Program-made: the position numbers and the translations under genes | Part shown: piece after piece, positions 29,506 to 38,669 of the stretch | Numbering within the stretch: the first letter of the stretch is position 1 | How the letters are laid out: each line of letters opens with the position of its first letter | Notes under the pieces: model-generated | Databases searched by the model: none | What the model was told of the DNA's origin: nothing | The model's input: only the letters and a program-made list of their open reading frames with translations | Assembly (NCBI RefSeq): GCF_029543085.1 | Contig: NZ_CP119967.1 | Location: 5,420,501 to 5,484,500, forward strand | Length of the DNA stretch: 64,000 nucleotides | From: Pseudomonas sp. A34-9 | Lineage (GTDB): Bacteria > Pseudomonadota > Gammaproteobacteria > Pseudomonadales > Pseudomonadaceae | Direction: 5' to 3'

Positions 29506-31563
29506 ATGCAGGCTTTCCTTTCACCGGGGATCAAATTGCTGGGGCGGTTTGGCTTCGCAGGTAAATTCCAGTTGTTGTTTCTGCTGTTCATTCTGCCGTT
29601 GGCCGGCAGCCTGTTGATGATCGGCCAGGACTATCGCGACAAGCTCAATCTGATCTCCGGCGAACGCGCCGGCGTGCGCCAGTTGCTCGCGCTGGATGCG
29701 CTGGACAACCTGCTCGCCGCCCAACGTGACCGCGCCGCCCGCTGGCGCGCCACGGAAACCAATCGCCAGCCGACGCCGGCCACCCTCGCCGCCATGGGCG
29801 CGTTCGACGCGGTGCAACCGGCGGTTGTGCAAGCCACTAGCGACTTGGGCAACGCCCTGAAAAACGAAGGCGCCGAAGGCGAAACCCTTACCCGCTATCA
29901 AGCGCTGCAAACCGCACTGGGTGGCCTCGACTCGAAAAGCCTCAGCAGCGTCGGTTGGTGGCCGGACGGCTACGACCGTTTCACCAACGCCCTCAGCGCC
30001 CTGCAAGCGTTACGCGAACAGATCGTCATGGACAACCGCCTGACCCTCGCGCCATGGCTGGAAACCTATCTGCTCACGCAAATCTCCACGCAACACGCGC
30101 CGGACTTGATTGAACGCGTCGGCCGCCTTGCTGCAGTCGGCCAGGCCTCAGTCGTTTCTGGCCAGTTCACCCTGCAGAGCCGTTTGCAATTGCGCGACTT
30201 GCGCAGCCGCATCGGCGATGCCCGCGAGCAACTGGTGAAAACCGCCACGCTGCTCGAAGCACGCCTGCCGAAAGATCAGCAGAGCTGGGCCAGCCAATAC
30301 CACGACAGCCTGAAACGCCTCGACAGCGGCCTGAAGGTGCTCGACGACGGCGTGTTCGGTGGCAGCATCACGCTCAAGCCGGAAGACTTCGAGCGCAACC
30401 TCGATGCCCTGCTGACCGACCTCGCCGCCCTGCGCCAGCAATCGCTGGTGTCGCTGGATCAGCGCCTCGACGCCTACCACGGCTCGGCGATCCGTCAGTT
30501 CATCATCGTCGCGGCGATCTTCGGCTGCCTGCTGCTCGCGGCGCTGTACCTGTTCATCTGCCTGCAAGCCTCGATTCGTCGTAGCGCCAGCGGCATCACC
30601 CTGCTCGCCGAAGCCCTGCGCGATGGCAACCTGAGCCTGCAAGTGCCGGTGGTGGGCCGCGATGAGTTGGCGGCGATCAGCACCGCGCTCAACGTTGCCG
30701 TGGTGCAACTGCGCGCGAGCATGCTCGGTGTCGATCACGAAACCTCGCAGTTGAGCCATGCCGTACGCAGCCTCAACGAACACTCCAGCGGCGCTCTCAG
30801 CGAAGTCGAAGCGCAACAGTTGCAGATCAGCCAGATCGCCGCAGCCGCCACGCAATTGGCCGCCACCTCGCAAGGCGTCGCGCAAAGTTGCGAACAGGCC
30901 TCCGGCAGCGCCCAGCACACCCGGCGCATTGCCGCCGACAGCAGCCGCGACAGCCAGCGCACCACGGCGAGTATTCAGCAACTCAATCAACGTTTGAACG
31001 ACACCGCAGCGGCGTTGGGCCGGGTCAGCGAGCAAGGCCAGCAGATTCAATTGGTGGTCGACACCATTCGTGGTGTCGCCGAGCAAACCAACCTGTTGGC
31101 GCTTAACGCCGCCATCGAAGCCGCACGCGCCGGAGAACAGGGACGTGGCTTTGCCGTGGTCGCCGACGAAGTGCGCAGCCTGTCGCAACGCACACAATCG
31201 TCTACCGCGCAGATCGCTGGCACAGTCGACAGCTTGCGCGCCACGGTCAACGAAGCCGTGAGTTTGATGGAAGCCGCGTGCGGTCAGGCGCAAACCGATG
31301 CCGAGTCGGTCACCGGTCTCGGTGAGCGCCTGGGCGAAATCGCCAGCGCCGTGCAGAGCGTCACCGATACGTTGGCGCAGATCGCCACGGCAGTGGAGGA
31401 ACAGGCCAGCACCGCCGATGAAGTCAGCGGCAATATCCAGCAGGTCGATCAGGCGGCGGTCCGTTTGCTTGAAGGCGCACGGGCGGTGAATCTTGCCGCA
31501 GACACCCTCAGCCAAGGCAGCAAGGCGCTGAGTGACAACACCGCGCGCTTCCGCCTCAGTTGA
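29506..31563 (+). CDS. Methyl-accepting chemotaxis protein (membrane chemoreceptor)
   Basis: 685-residue transducer. TM1 is around residues 20-42 (FQLLFLLFILPLAGSLLMIG), followed by a periplasmic domain of about 290 helical residues, TM2 (FIIVAAIFGCLLLAALYLFICL), a HAMP segment and the cytoplasmic signalling hairpin ([40 protein letters not shown]). The ligand is unknown. I chose ATG 29506 (MQAFLSPGIK) because GAGGAG lies 9 nt upstream; the open frame reaches further. Its 3' end overlaps the convergent LysR gene by 8 bp. Confidence 0.9.
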   Translation: MQAFLSPGIKLLGRFGFAGKFQLLFLLFILPLAGSLLMIGQDYRDKLNLISGERAGVRQLLALDALDNLLAAQRDRAARWRATETNRQPTPATLAAMGAFDAVQPAVVQATSDLGNALKNEGAEGETLTRYQALQTALGGLDSKSLSSVGWWPDGYDRFTNALSALQALREQIVMDNRLTLAPWLETYLLTQISTQHAPDLIERVGRLAAVGQASVVSGQFTLQSRLQLRDLRSRIGDAREQLVKTATLLEARLPKDQQSWASQYHDSLKRLDSGLKVLDDGVFGGSITLKPEDFERNLDALLTDLAALRQQSLVSLDQRLDAYHGSAIRQFIIVAAIFGCLLLAALYLFICLQASIRRSASGITLLAEALRDGNLSLQVPVVGRDELAAISTALNVAVVQLRASMLGVDHETSQLSHAVRSLNEHSSGALSEVEAQQLQISQIAAAATQLAATSQGVAQSCEQASGSAQHTRRIAADSSRDSQRTTASIQQLNQRLNDTAAALGRVSEQGQQIQLVVDTIRGVAEQTNLLALNAAIEAARAGEQGRGFAVVADEVRSLSQRTQSSTAQIAGTVDSLRATVNEAVSLMEAACGQAQTDAESVTGLGERLGEIASAVQSVTDTLAQIATAVEEQASTADEVSGNIQQVDQAAVRLLEGARAVNLAADTLSQGSKALSDNTARFRLS

Positions 31564-32458
31564 TCACGGCCTCGGGGAAGTCCGTTTCCAGTTCGGCCTT
31601 GAGCCATTGAATAAACCACGCCACGTCCGCCGAGAGCTCGGCGGACGGCGTCAGCACGCGATAACTCTCAAGCTTCACCTGGGCGTCGACTGCGCGCACC
31701 AGTGTGCCGCTGGCCAGTTCATGCCGCACCAGCACTTCGTTGGCCAGTGCGATGCCCTGCCCGCTCTCGGCGACTGACAGCGCGTGGTCATTGTTGACGT
31801 AGAGCATGTCGGAATTGAGATGGATATCGAGGTCGTGCGCGGCGAACCACAGGTTCCACCATTCGCCATCATCGACATGGATCAGTTCGTGGCTGACCAG
31901 ATCGGCCGGGCTGTTGATCGGTGCGACGCTGGCCAGATACGCCGGCGTGCAGATCGGAAAAACCCGTGGGCAAATCAGCGCTTCCCGTGAGTCGGCATAT
32001 TGCCCGTCGAGGCCATAGACGATGCCGAGATCCGCGCTTTTGCCATCCACTTCGGTGAAGGTCGAATTCGGCTCGATCGCCAGTTTCAATCCCGGCCGCA
32101 GATGGCGCAGCGCTTCGATGCGTGGCATCAACCAGCGCTTGGCGAAACCCGGCACCACCATGATCCGCAACCAGCGCTCGGCATCTTTCGGCCGCGCCTC
32201 CTTGCCCGCCTCGATGATCAACTGCAATGCGGCGCTGATCTTGCGGTGGTACTTCTCCCCCGCCGGCGTCAGGTTGACCCCGCGCGAGGTGCGCTCGAAC
32301 AGTTGAATGCCCAACCAGTCCTCAAGCAATTTCACATGGCGGCCAATTGCAGGCTGGGTCACGTGCAAGGCTTTCGAGGCTTCGACGTAGCTGCCCAAAC
32401 GGGCGGCGGCATCAAAGGCACGCACCGCGTTGAGCGGCGGCAAACGGTGGTCGGGCAT
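31556..32458 (-). CDS. LysR-family regulator, GcvA-like
   Basis: 300-residue regulator with an N-terminal winged HTH (LNAVRAFDAAARLGSYVEAS, LHVTQPAIGRHVKLLEDWLG) and a C-terminal effector domain. The LPPLNAVRAFDAAARL start is typical of the GcvA/AmpR branch. An ATG at 32458 is used; GTG 32470 is also possible. It is divergent from the PotABCD-like operon and amidase, so these are its likely targets. The stop overlaps the chemoreceptor end by 8 bp. Confidence 0.88.
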   Translation of the reverse strand: MPDHRLPPLNAVRAFDAAARLGSYVEASKALHVTQPAIGRHVKLLEDWLGIQLFERTSRGVNLTPAGEKYHRKISAALQLIIEAGKEARPKDAERWLRIMVVPGFAKRWLMPRIEALRHLRPGLKLAIEPNSTFTEVDGKSADLGIVYGLDGQYADSREALICPRVFPICTPAYLASVAPINSPADLVSHELIHVDDGEWWNLWFAAHDLDIHLNSDMLYVNNDHALSVAESGQGIALANEVLVRHELASGTLVRAVDAQVKLESYRVLTPSAELSADVAWFIQWLKAELETDFPEAVIN

Positions 32459-32684
32459 GATTCCTGGCACCTTCGGCTGTTAAATTAACTAACACCTGCC
32501 ATGTTTAAATTGAAGTGTCGCGCCGCGCAACCCCTGGCTGATAATCGAGCCACAGCAGAACAAAAAAACAGCTGGTTTCACACCCGAACGCAATCTCGAT
32601 CCTGCCCAAAAAAATAATATCCATGGCCCGACGGCAACGCTTTGCAAAGCGAGTCGCAGGCGATGGGGGAATCGGAGGTAACGC

Positions 32685-33803
32685 ATGAATGCCCTGCATT
32701 CGCTGCAAACGCTGGCGGTCTCGATCCGCTCAGTGCGCAAGGTTTACGGTGATCCGCAGACCGGTCCGGTGGCGCTGAAAAGCATCGACCTGGACATCCG
32801 CGACAACGAATTCTTCACCCTTCTCGGCCCGTCCGGCTGCGGCAAGACCACGCTGCTGCGGATGATCGCCGGCTTCGAATTTCCCACTGAAGGCGAGATC
32901 CTGCTCTACGGCGAAAACATCGCTGATCGCCCGCCGTTCCAGCGCCCGGTCAACACGGTGTTCCAGCATTACGCGCTGTTCCCGCACATGACCATCGCCG
33001 AGAACCTGGCTTTCGGTCTTGAATCGCACCCGATGGGCAAAATCCTCACCAAGGCGCAAATCGCCGAGCGCGTACGCGAGATGCTGGCGCTGGTGCAGAT
33101 GGAACGTTTCGCCAATCGCAAACCGGCGCAACTGTCGGGCGGCCAGCAACAACGTGTCGCTCTCGCCCGCGCTTTGGCACCGCATCCAAAAGTGCTGCTG
33201 CTCGATGAACCGCTTTCCGCGCTCGACCTCAAGCTGCGTCAGGCGATGCGCGAAGAGTTGAAAACCATCCAGGCCAAGACCGGCATCACCTTCATCTTCG
33301 TCACCCACGATCAGGAAGAAGCGCTGACCATGTCCGACCGCATCGCCGTGTTGTCCGAAGGCGAAGTGCAGCAGGTTGGCCGTCCGGAAGACATCTACGA
33401 ACGGCCGCGCAATCGCTTCGTCGCCGATTTCATTGGCGAAACCAATTTCATCGAAGGCACCGTCACTCGTGTGGAAGACGGTCAGGCATGGTTCGCCGGC
33501 CCGGCGGGTCATCCGCTGCCGGCACAGCCGTGCAGCGATGTGCAGGTCGGCGCCAACGTTACGTTGTCGGTACGCCCCGAGCGCCTGCATCTGCTGCCGG
33601 CCAACAGCGAAAACGCGCTGCCGTGCCGGATCGAAGCGCAGATCTATCTCGGCACCGACCTGCAATATCAGGTCAGCCTCAGCGACGGTTCGCGCCTCAC
33701 CGTGCGCACGCCCAACTGCGTCGACCAGAGCCTGCGCTTTGCCGTCGGCTCCCAGGCCGGTCTGTTGTTCGACCGGGGAAGCGCCAGCGTCCTGCACGAT
33801 TGA
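32685..33803 (+). CDS. ABC transporter ATP-binding protein, PotA type
   Basis: 372-residue ATPase of a spermidine/putrescine-type importer. Walker A GPSGCGKTT is at 48-56, the Q-loop in NTVFQHYALFPHM, the signature LSGGQQQR at 150-157, Walker B LLLDEP at 171-176, and a C-terminal TOBE domain follows. GGAGGT precedes the ATG. It is the first gene of an operon with two permeases and a binding protein. PotA-like modules also carry opines or other amines; the substrate is unproven. Confidence 0.9.
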   Translation: MNALHSLQTLAVSIRSVRKVYGDPQTGPVALKSIDLDIRDNEFFTLLGPSGCGKTTLLRMIAGFEFPTEGEILLYGENIADRPPFQRPVNTVFQHYALFPHMTIAENLAFGLESHPMGKILTKAQIAERVREMLALVQMERFANRKPAQLSGGQQQRVALARALAPHPKVLLLDEPLSALDLKLRQAMREELKTIQAKTGITFIFVTHDQEEALTMSDRIAVLSEGEVQQVGRPEDIYERPRNRFVADFIGETNFIEGTVTRVEDGQAWFAGPAGHPLPAQPCSDVQVGANVTLSVRPERLHLLPANSENALPCRIEAQIYLGTDLQYQVSLSDGSRLTVRTPNCVDQSLRFAVGSQAGLLFDRGSASVLHD

Positions 33804-33818
33804 GCCGGAGGAATTGCC

Positions 33819-34739
33819 ATGCATGCCTTACCGATTGCCAACACGCTGGAACGCCGCAAGGCCTTCCAGAGTTTCCTCGGGGTCAGCCCGGCGCTGATCG
33901 CCATCTGTTTGTTTTTGGTGGTGCCGATCCTCATCGTCATCGGCTATTCGCTGATGGAGGCCAACCCCTATGGCGGGGTCAACAAAGTCTTCAGCAGTGA
34001 CGCCTACACCTCGCTGCTGTTCGAGCGGCAACTGGACGACAGCCTCGCGTTTGCCGACTCGTATTTGCTCATCGCTTTGCGCTCGATCGGCATTGCCGGG
34101 CTGACCACGATCATCACGTTGCTGATCGGTTTTCCGGTGGCGGTGTGGCTGGCGATGCAACCGGCGCATCGACGTGGTTTGCTGATCTTTCTGATCACCG
34201 TGCCGTTCTGGGCCAACCTGTTGATTCGCACCTACGCGTGGATTTTGCTCCTGCGTAACACCGGAGTGATCAACAACAGCCTGATGGGCATGGGCGTTAT
34301 CCATGAACCGTTGCAGCTGTTGTACACCGACGGCGCGGTGCTGCTGGGGCTGGTTTACACCTACGCGCCGTTCGTGGTGCTGCCGATTTACGCGACGCTG
34401 GAAAAGATGGATATCCGCCTGCTCGAAGCGGCGCAGGATCTCTACGCCGGACGTGTGCGCACGTTACGCAAAGTGGTTTTGCCAATCGCCAAACCGGGGA
34501 TTCTGGCCGGCGCCATCCTCACCTTCGTGCCATGCCTGGGCGCGATGATCGCCCCGGAACTGCTCGGCGGCGGCACGCGAATGATGCTCGGCAATCTGAT
34601 CTTCCGGCAGTTCAGCGATGCGCGTAACTGGCCATTTGGCGCAGCGCTGTCGCTGGTGCTGATGGCCGCGGTGATGCTGGTGTTGACCGTTTATGCCCTG
34701 CGCGCCGAACGCCAGCGCATCGCCAAAGGAGGTGCGTGA
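33819..34739 (+). CDS. ABC transporter permease, PotB type
   Basis: 306-residue inner-membrane permease with about six TM segments; the first is around ALIAICLFLVVPILIVIGYS. The cytoplasmic EAA loop is LLEAAQDLYAGRVRTLRKVVLPIAKPG, which contacts the ATPase. GGAGG lies before the ATG. It overlaps the PotC-type permease by one base (TGATG). Confidence 0.9.
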   Translation: MHALPIANTLERRKAFQSFLGVSPALIAICLFLVVPILIVIGYSLMEANPYGGVNKVFSSDAYTSLLFERQLDDSLAFADSYLLIALRSIGIAGLTTIITLLIGFPVAVWLAMQPAHRRGLLIFLITVPFWANLLIRTYAWILLLRNTGVINNSLMGMGVIHEPLQLLYTDGAVLLGLVYTYAPFVVLPIYATLEKMDIRLLEAAQDLYAGRVRTLRKVVLPIAKPGILAGAILTFVPCLGAMIAPELLGGGTRMMLGNLIFRQFSDARNWPFGAALSLVLMAAVMLVLTVYALRAERQRIAKGGA

Positions 34740-35545
34740 TGATCGGAATATTCAAACGCAAAGGGCTGGGCGTGCAGGACTTTCCCGGTTTCGGCGGCTT
34801 CAGTTTTCTGTTCTATCTGTACCTCTACGCGCCGATCGTGGTGCTGGTGGTGTTCTCGTTCAACGCCAACCAATCGGCGACGGTGTGGACCGGTTTCAGC
34901 CTCGACTGGTACCGCGCCGCGTTCGCCAATCAGGCTTTGCGCCAGGCCGCCGGCAACAGCCTGTTGATCGCGGTGTGCGCGAGCATGATCGCCACGGCGA
35001 TTGCCACCCTCGCCGCTCTCGGCACCTCGCGCGGCGCCAAGTTCAAGGGCCTGCAATTGTCGATGGGCGCAATCATGTTGCCGCTGGTGCTGCCGGAAAT
35101 TGTCGTCGGTGTGGCGACGCTCGCATTGTTCTCAACCATCGGTCTGTCCCTGGGTTACGGCAACCTGATCATTGCGCACACGGTGTTCTGCATTCCCTTT
35201 GCTTACCTGCCGATTCGGGCGCGACTGAACGATATGGACCTGTCGCTGGAGCAAGCCTCGTCCGACCTCTACGCCGGCCCGTGGCGGACCTTTCGCAAAG
35301 TGACCTTGCCGCTGCTGATGCCGGGGATTTTCTCCGGGCTGATGCTGGCCTTCATCGTCTCGCTGGATAACTTCGTGATCTCGATGATGGTCTCGCAGGC
35401 CGGCACGACAACGCTGCCGATTTTCATTTTCGGCCTGCTACGGATGGGCGTGACACCCGACGTCAACGCCGTGTCGACGCTGATCCTCGGCGTCTCGGTG
35501 CTGTTCGTCAGCCTCTCTTACCTGTTGGGCAAAAAGAACGCCTGA
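34739..35545 (+). CDS. ABC transporter permease, PotC type
   Basis: 268-residue permease with about six TM helices and the EAA loop LEQASSDLYAGPWRTFRKVTLPLLMPG. The ATG at 34739 is preceded by AAAGGAGGT; the in-frame GTG at 34736 is less likely. It completes the membrane part of the importer with the PotB-type protein. Confidence 0.9.
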   Translation: MIGIFKRKGLGVQDFPGFGGFSFLFYLYLYAPIVVLVVFSFNANQSATVWTGFSLDWYRAAFANQALRQAAGNSLLIAVCASMIATAIATLAALGTSRGAKFKGLQLSMGAIMLPLVLPEIVVGVATLALFSTIGLSLGYGNLIIAHTVFCIPFAYLPIRARLNDMDLSLEQASSDLYAGPWRTFRKVTLPLLMPGIFSGLMLAFIVSLDNFVISMMVSQAGTTTLPIFIFGLLRMGVTPDVNAVSTLILGVSVLFVSLSYLLGKKNA

Positions 35546-35572
35546 ACCTTCTACGACCTGTGGGGAAATAGC

Positions 35573-36619
35573 ATGAGCAAGTGGATAAAAAGCATCGGCA
35601 CTTCGTTGTTCCTGACATTGCCGCTGAGCATGGCCGCGAGTGTTCAGGCCGCCGAGAAACTCAACGTGGTGAGCTGGAGCGGCTACTTTTCGCCGGAGAT
35701 TCTCGCCAAGTTCCAGAAGCAGACCGGCATCGAAGTCACCGTCGATTCCTACGATTCCAACGAGACCTTGTTGGCGAAATTGAAACAGGGCGGTGCAGGT
35801 TATGACGTGGCGATTCCGTCGCACCAGTTCGTGCCGATCCTGATCAAGGAAAACCTGCTGGAGCGTTTCGACCCGGTCAAGGAACCCTACTACGCCAGCG
35901 TTGTGGATAACCTGAAAAAACCGAGCTGGGATCCGGAAGGCGCGTATTCGGTGCCGTTCATCTGGGGCACCACCAGCGTTGTGCTGGACTCCGCGCGCTA
36001 CAAAGGCCCGGCCGACAGCTACAAGGTTTTGTATGAGCCGCCGACCGAGTTGCAGGGGCGCATCAACATGTTCGACTCGGTCAGCGACATGGTCGACATG
36101 GCCAGCCTGTACCTGAACATTCCGCTGTGCAGCGAAGACCCGAAACAGATGCAACAAGTGCTGACGCTGCTCAAAGCGCAGAAGCCGTTCGTGAAAACCT
36201 ACAGCTCCAAGGCCGGCTCGATACGCGAGAACCTCGCCTCGGGTGAAATCGACATGTCGATGTTCTGGGGCGGCTCGTCGATGCGTGCCCGCGAGATGAA
36301 ACCGACGCTGAAATATCTCTACCCGAAAGAAGGCGTGCTGGCCTGGGTCGACAACATGGTCATCCCCACCGGCAGCAAGAATCCGGCGAATGCCAAGGCG
36401 TTTATTGCCTTCCTCAGCCAACCGGAAAACTCGGCGATGACGCAGAACTTCCTCAAGCACCAGAGCCCAATCAAAGGTGTCGAACCGTTCCTCGATGCAG
36501 CGCTCAAGGATGCGCCGGAACTGCACATTCCCGAAGGCACCAATGTGGTATTCAGCAAGACCTGCGGCGAAGGCGCGATCCGTCTCGCTGATCGTCTCTG
36601 GACCAACCTGATGCGTTGA
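35573..36619 (+). CDS. Periplasmic binding protein, PotD/PotF type
   Basis: 348-residue precursor with a Sec signal peptide (LFLTLPLSMAASVQA, cleavage near residue 26). The mature start EKLNVVSWSGYFSPEILAKF is typical of polyamine-type binding proteins, and FDPVKEPYYASVVDNLKKPSWDPEG and the FIWGTTSVVLDSARY region fit the family. It captures the substrate for the permeases. A terminator follows the stop. Confidence 0.9.
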   Translation: MSKWIKSIGTSLFLTLPLSMAASVQAAEKLNVVSWSGYFSPEILAKFQKQTGIEVTVDSYDSNETLLAKLKQGGAGYDVAIPSHQFVPILIKENLLERFDPVKEPYYASVVDNLKKPSWDPEGAYSVPFIWGTTSVVLDSARYKGPADSYKVLYEPPTELQGRINMFDSVSDMVDMASLYLNIPLCSEDPKQMQQVLTLLKAQKPFVKTYSSKAGSIRENLASGEIDMSMFWGGSSMRAREMKPTLKYLYPKEGVLAWVDNMVIPTGSKNPANAKAFIAFLSQPENSAMTQNFLKHQSPIKGVEPFLDAALKDAPELHIPEGTNVVFSKTCGEGAIRLADRLWTNLMR

Positions 36620-36626
36620 TCTCTAT

Positions 36627-36654
36627 CGCCCCGTCACACTGGCGGGGCGTTTTT
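36627..36654 (+). terminator. Rho-independent terminator after the binding-protein gene
   Basis: CGCCCCG-TCACACTGG-CGGGGCG followed by TTTTT. It separates the ABC operon from the amidase, which starts about 25 bp further on and may depend on read-through. Confidence 0.85.
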
Positions 36655-36679
36655 CCAGCCGTCTGAAAGGCCGCTTGCA

Positions 36680-38134
36680 ATGAACTCTAATAACATCAGC
36701 GAACTGGTCCTGTTGCAGGCCCACGAGCTCGCCGACCGCATCCGCCTGCGCCAGGTGTCCTGCCGGGAAGTGATGCAGACTTATCTTGCCCATATCGAAC
36801 GTTTCAACCCCCTGGTGAATGCGCTGATCAGCCTGCAGTCACCGGAACATCTGCTGGCTCAGGCCGATGAGCGCGATGCCGAACTGGCGCGTGGCGAATA
36901 CCGGGGCTGGATGCATGGCTTACCGCACGCGATCAAGGATCTGTCGCTGACCCAAGGCATTCGCACCACGCTGGGTTCACCGCTGTACAAGGATTTTGTG
37001 CCTGAGCGCGACGGCATCATGGTCGAGCGGATCAAGGCAGCCGGCGCGATCATTATCGGCAAGACCAACACCCCGGAATTCGGCCTCGGTTCGCAAAGCT
37101 ACAACCCGTTGTTTGGTGCCACAGGCTGCGCTTTTGATTCGAGCAAAACCGCGGGTGGCAGTAGCGGTGGCGCAGCGGCCGCACTGGCGATGCATCTGGT
37201 GCCGGTGGCCGATGGCAGCGACATGATGGGGTCGCTGCGTAATCCGGCGGCGTTCAACAACATCTTTGGCTTTCGCCCGTCGCAGGGGCGTGTGCCGTTT
37301 GATGACAGTGCTGATTTGTTTTTCGATCAGTTGGGTTACGAAGGGCCGATGGCGCGCAGCGTGAGGGATGCAGCATTGCTGTTGTCGGTGCAGGCGGGTG
37401 GCGATGCGCGGGCGCCGCTGTCCATTGCTGAATCCGGTGAGGCGTTTGCGGCGCCGTTGGAGCGGGATTTCAAAGGCACGCGGCTGGGCTGGCTGGGGGA
37501 CTTCAACGGGTATCTGCCGATGGAGCAAGGCGTGCTGTCGCTGTGTGAGAAGACCTTTGCCGATTTTGAGAGCCTTGGCTGTCACGTGGAGTCGGTGGAG
37601 CCTGGGTTCGCGCCTGAGCGGCTTTGGAACAGTTGGCGGACGTTGCGGCACTGGATGGTCGCGGGGTCTTTGGGCGCAACCTATGCCGATCCGCAGAAAC
37701 GCGCGTTGCTGAAACCGGAAGCGATCTGGGAAGTGGAAAACGGTCTGAAGCTTTCGGCCAGCGAAGTGTTCGCCGCGTCCGTGGTGCGCAGCGATTGGTA
37801 TCGGGCGATTTCTCGGTTGTTCGAACACTACGATTACCTGCTGCTGCCCAGTGCCCAGGTCTTCCCGTTCGATAAAACCCAGCCGTGGCCGACGTCGATT
37901 GAGGGCGTGGCGATGGACACGTATCACCGCTGGATGGAGGTGGTCATCCCCGGCACGCTGTCGGGTTGCCCGGTCGCCAACGTTCAGGCGGGATTCAATC
38001 CAAACGGTTTACCGATGGGCCTGCAAATCATCGGCAAGCACCAGGCCGACTTCGCTGTCCTGCAATTGGCGCATGCGTATGAACAGGTCAGCCGCTGGTT
38101 CCAGCGCTACCCTTCGCCACTGCTGAGCCAGTGA
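36680..38134 (+). CDS. Amidase (amidase-signature family)
   Basis: 484-residue amide hydrolase. The Ser-cisSer-Lys triad is visible as K86 (LPHAIKDL), S161 in GGSSGG and S185 in GSLRNPA, with the family spacings of 75 and 24 residues. The substrate is unknown. Its position behind the PotABCD-like operon and the divergent LysR regulator suggests that it hydrolyses the imported amide or a derivative. The middle of the gene has simpler, G-rich codon use compared with its neighbours. Confidence 0.88.
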   Translation: MNSNNISELVLLQAHELADRIRLRQVSCREVMQTYLAHIERFNPLVNALISLQSPEHLLAQADERDAELARGEYRGWMHGLPHAIKDLSLTQGIRTTLGSPLYKDFVPERDGIMVERIKAAGAIIIGKTNTPEFGLGSQSYNPLFGATGCAFDSSKTAGGSSGGAAAALAMHLVPVADGSDMMGSLRNPAAFNNIFGFRPSQGRVPFDDSADLFFDQLGYEGPMARSVRDAALLLSVQAGGDARAPLSIAESGEAFAAPLERDFKGTRLGWLGDFNGYLPMEQGVLSLCEKTFADFESLGCHVESVEPGFAPERLWNSWRTLRHWMVAGSLGATYADPQKRALLKPEAIWEVENGLKLSASEVFAASVVRSDWYRAISRLFEHYDYLLLPSAQVFPFDKTQPWPTSIEGVAMDTYHRWMEVVIPGTLSGCPVANVQAGFNPNGLPMGLQIIGKHQADFAVLQLAHAYEQVSRWFQRYPSPLLSQ

Positions 38135-38180
38135 TTTTGATAAACGGTTGAAAGCGTAGAAAAAATTTTTAAATTTACGC

Positions 38181-38209
38181 TTGACGCTTTCCCATTTCAG
38201 GGGAATAAT
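38181..38209 (+). promoter_or_regulatory. Promoter of tRNA-Met
   Basis: TTGACG and AATAAT are 17 bp apart, with an A/T-rich upstream tract (38160-38178) like an UP element and a GC-rich GCGCGCC discriminator just after the -10. The tRNA begins 12 bp downstream. This is the layout of a stringently controlled stable-RNA promoter. Confidence 0.7.
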
Positions 38210-38220
38210 GCGCGCCACTT

Positions 38221-38297
38221 GGCTACATAGCTCAGTTGGTTAGAGCATAGCATTCATAATGCTGGGGTCCGGGGTTCAAGTCCCTGTGTAGCCACCA
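38221..38297 (+). tRNA. tRNA-Met (anticodon CAT)
   Basis: 77-nt cloverleaf: acceptor GGCTACA/TGTAGCC, D-arm GCTCAGTTGGTTAGAGC, anticodon stem TAGCA/TGCTG with loop TTCATAA giving CAT, T-loop GTTCAAG and encoded ACCA end. The first pair G-C and the overall sequence fit an elongator Met tRNA. It has its own promoter and terminator and forms the border of the bacteriocin island, a common integration site type, although I see no attachment-site repeat. Confidence 0.97.
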
Positions 38298-38303
38298 AGT
38301 ACT

Positions 38304-38337
38304 AAAAACGGCTTACCGAAAGGTAGGCCGTTTTTTT
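38304..38337 (+). terminator. Rho-independent terminator after tRNA-Met
   Basis: AAAACGGC-TTACC-GAAA-GGTA-GGCCGTTTTTTT hairpin ending in seven T residues, beginning 7 nt after the tRNA. Confidence 0.88.
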
Positions 38338-38365
38338 ATGCCTCGAGAAAAGTCTCGGTGATCTG

Positions 38366-38590
38366 TTATTCCGCGGTAATCACCAGACACCCCTTCATCA
38401 CCCGGACTTTGACGTTCTCGTTTACCTCGAATCCTGCCTGCCGTAACCACAGGCCACGTAGCCTGATCCAGGGCACCGGTTTGGCGGGGCTGTAGGTTTT
38501 TTCCTTGGTGTGGACCGGGTAAAAGTCTGCGGCGATTTTCAACCGGCGTTCAGTGATGGGGGTTGATGACGTATGATTTGTTTTAGCCAT
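38366..38590 (-). CDS. SymE-like toxin-family protein
   Basis: 74-residue protein with the SymE core VPWIRLRGLWLRQAGFEVNE followed by VKVRVMKGCLVITAE, an AbrB-like swapped-hairpin fold. In E. coli SymE is an SOS-induced, nucleoid-associated toxin controlled by an antisense RNA; whether this protein is toxic is unknown. GGAG lies 6 nt before the ATG. It is 79 bp downstream of the XRE regulator in the same direction, both pointing away from the pyocin gene. Confidence 0.8.
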   Translation of the reverse strand: MAKTNHTSSTPITERRLKIAADFYPVHTKEKTYSPAKPVPWIRLRGLWLRQAGFEVNENVKVRVMKGCLVITAE

Positions 38591-38669
38591 GATTAGCTCC
38601 AGTTTAGCTGCTTGTGGTTAGCGGGGCCAAGGTGTTGGTGCACCTTGGTTCCGCGTTCTTTGGGTTACT

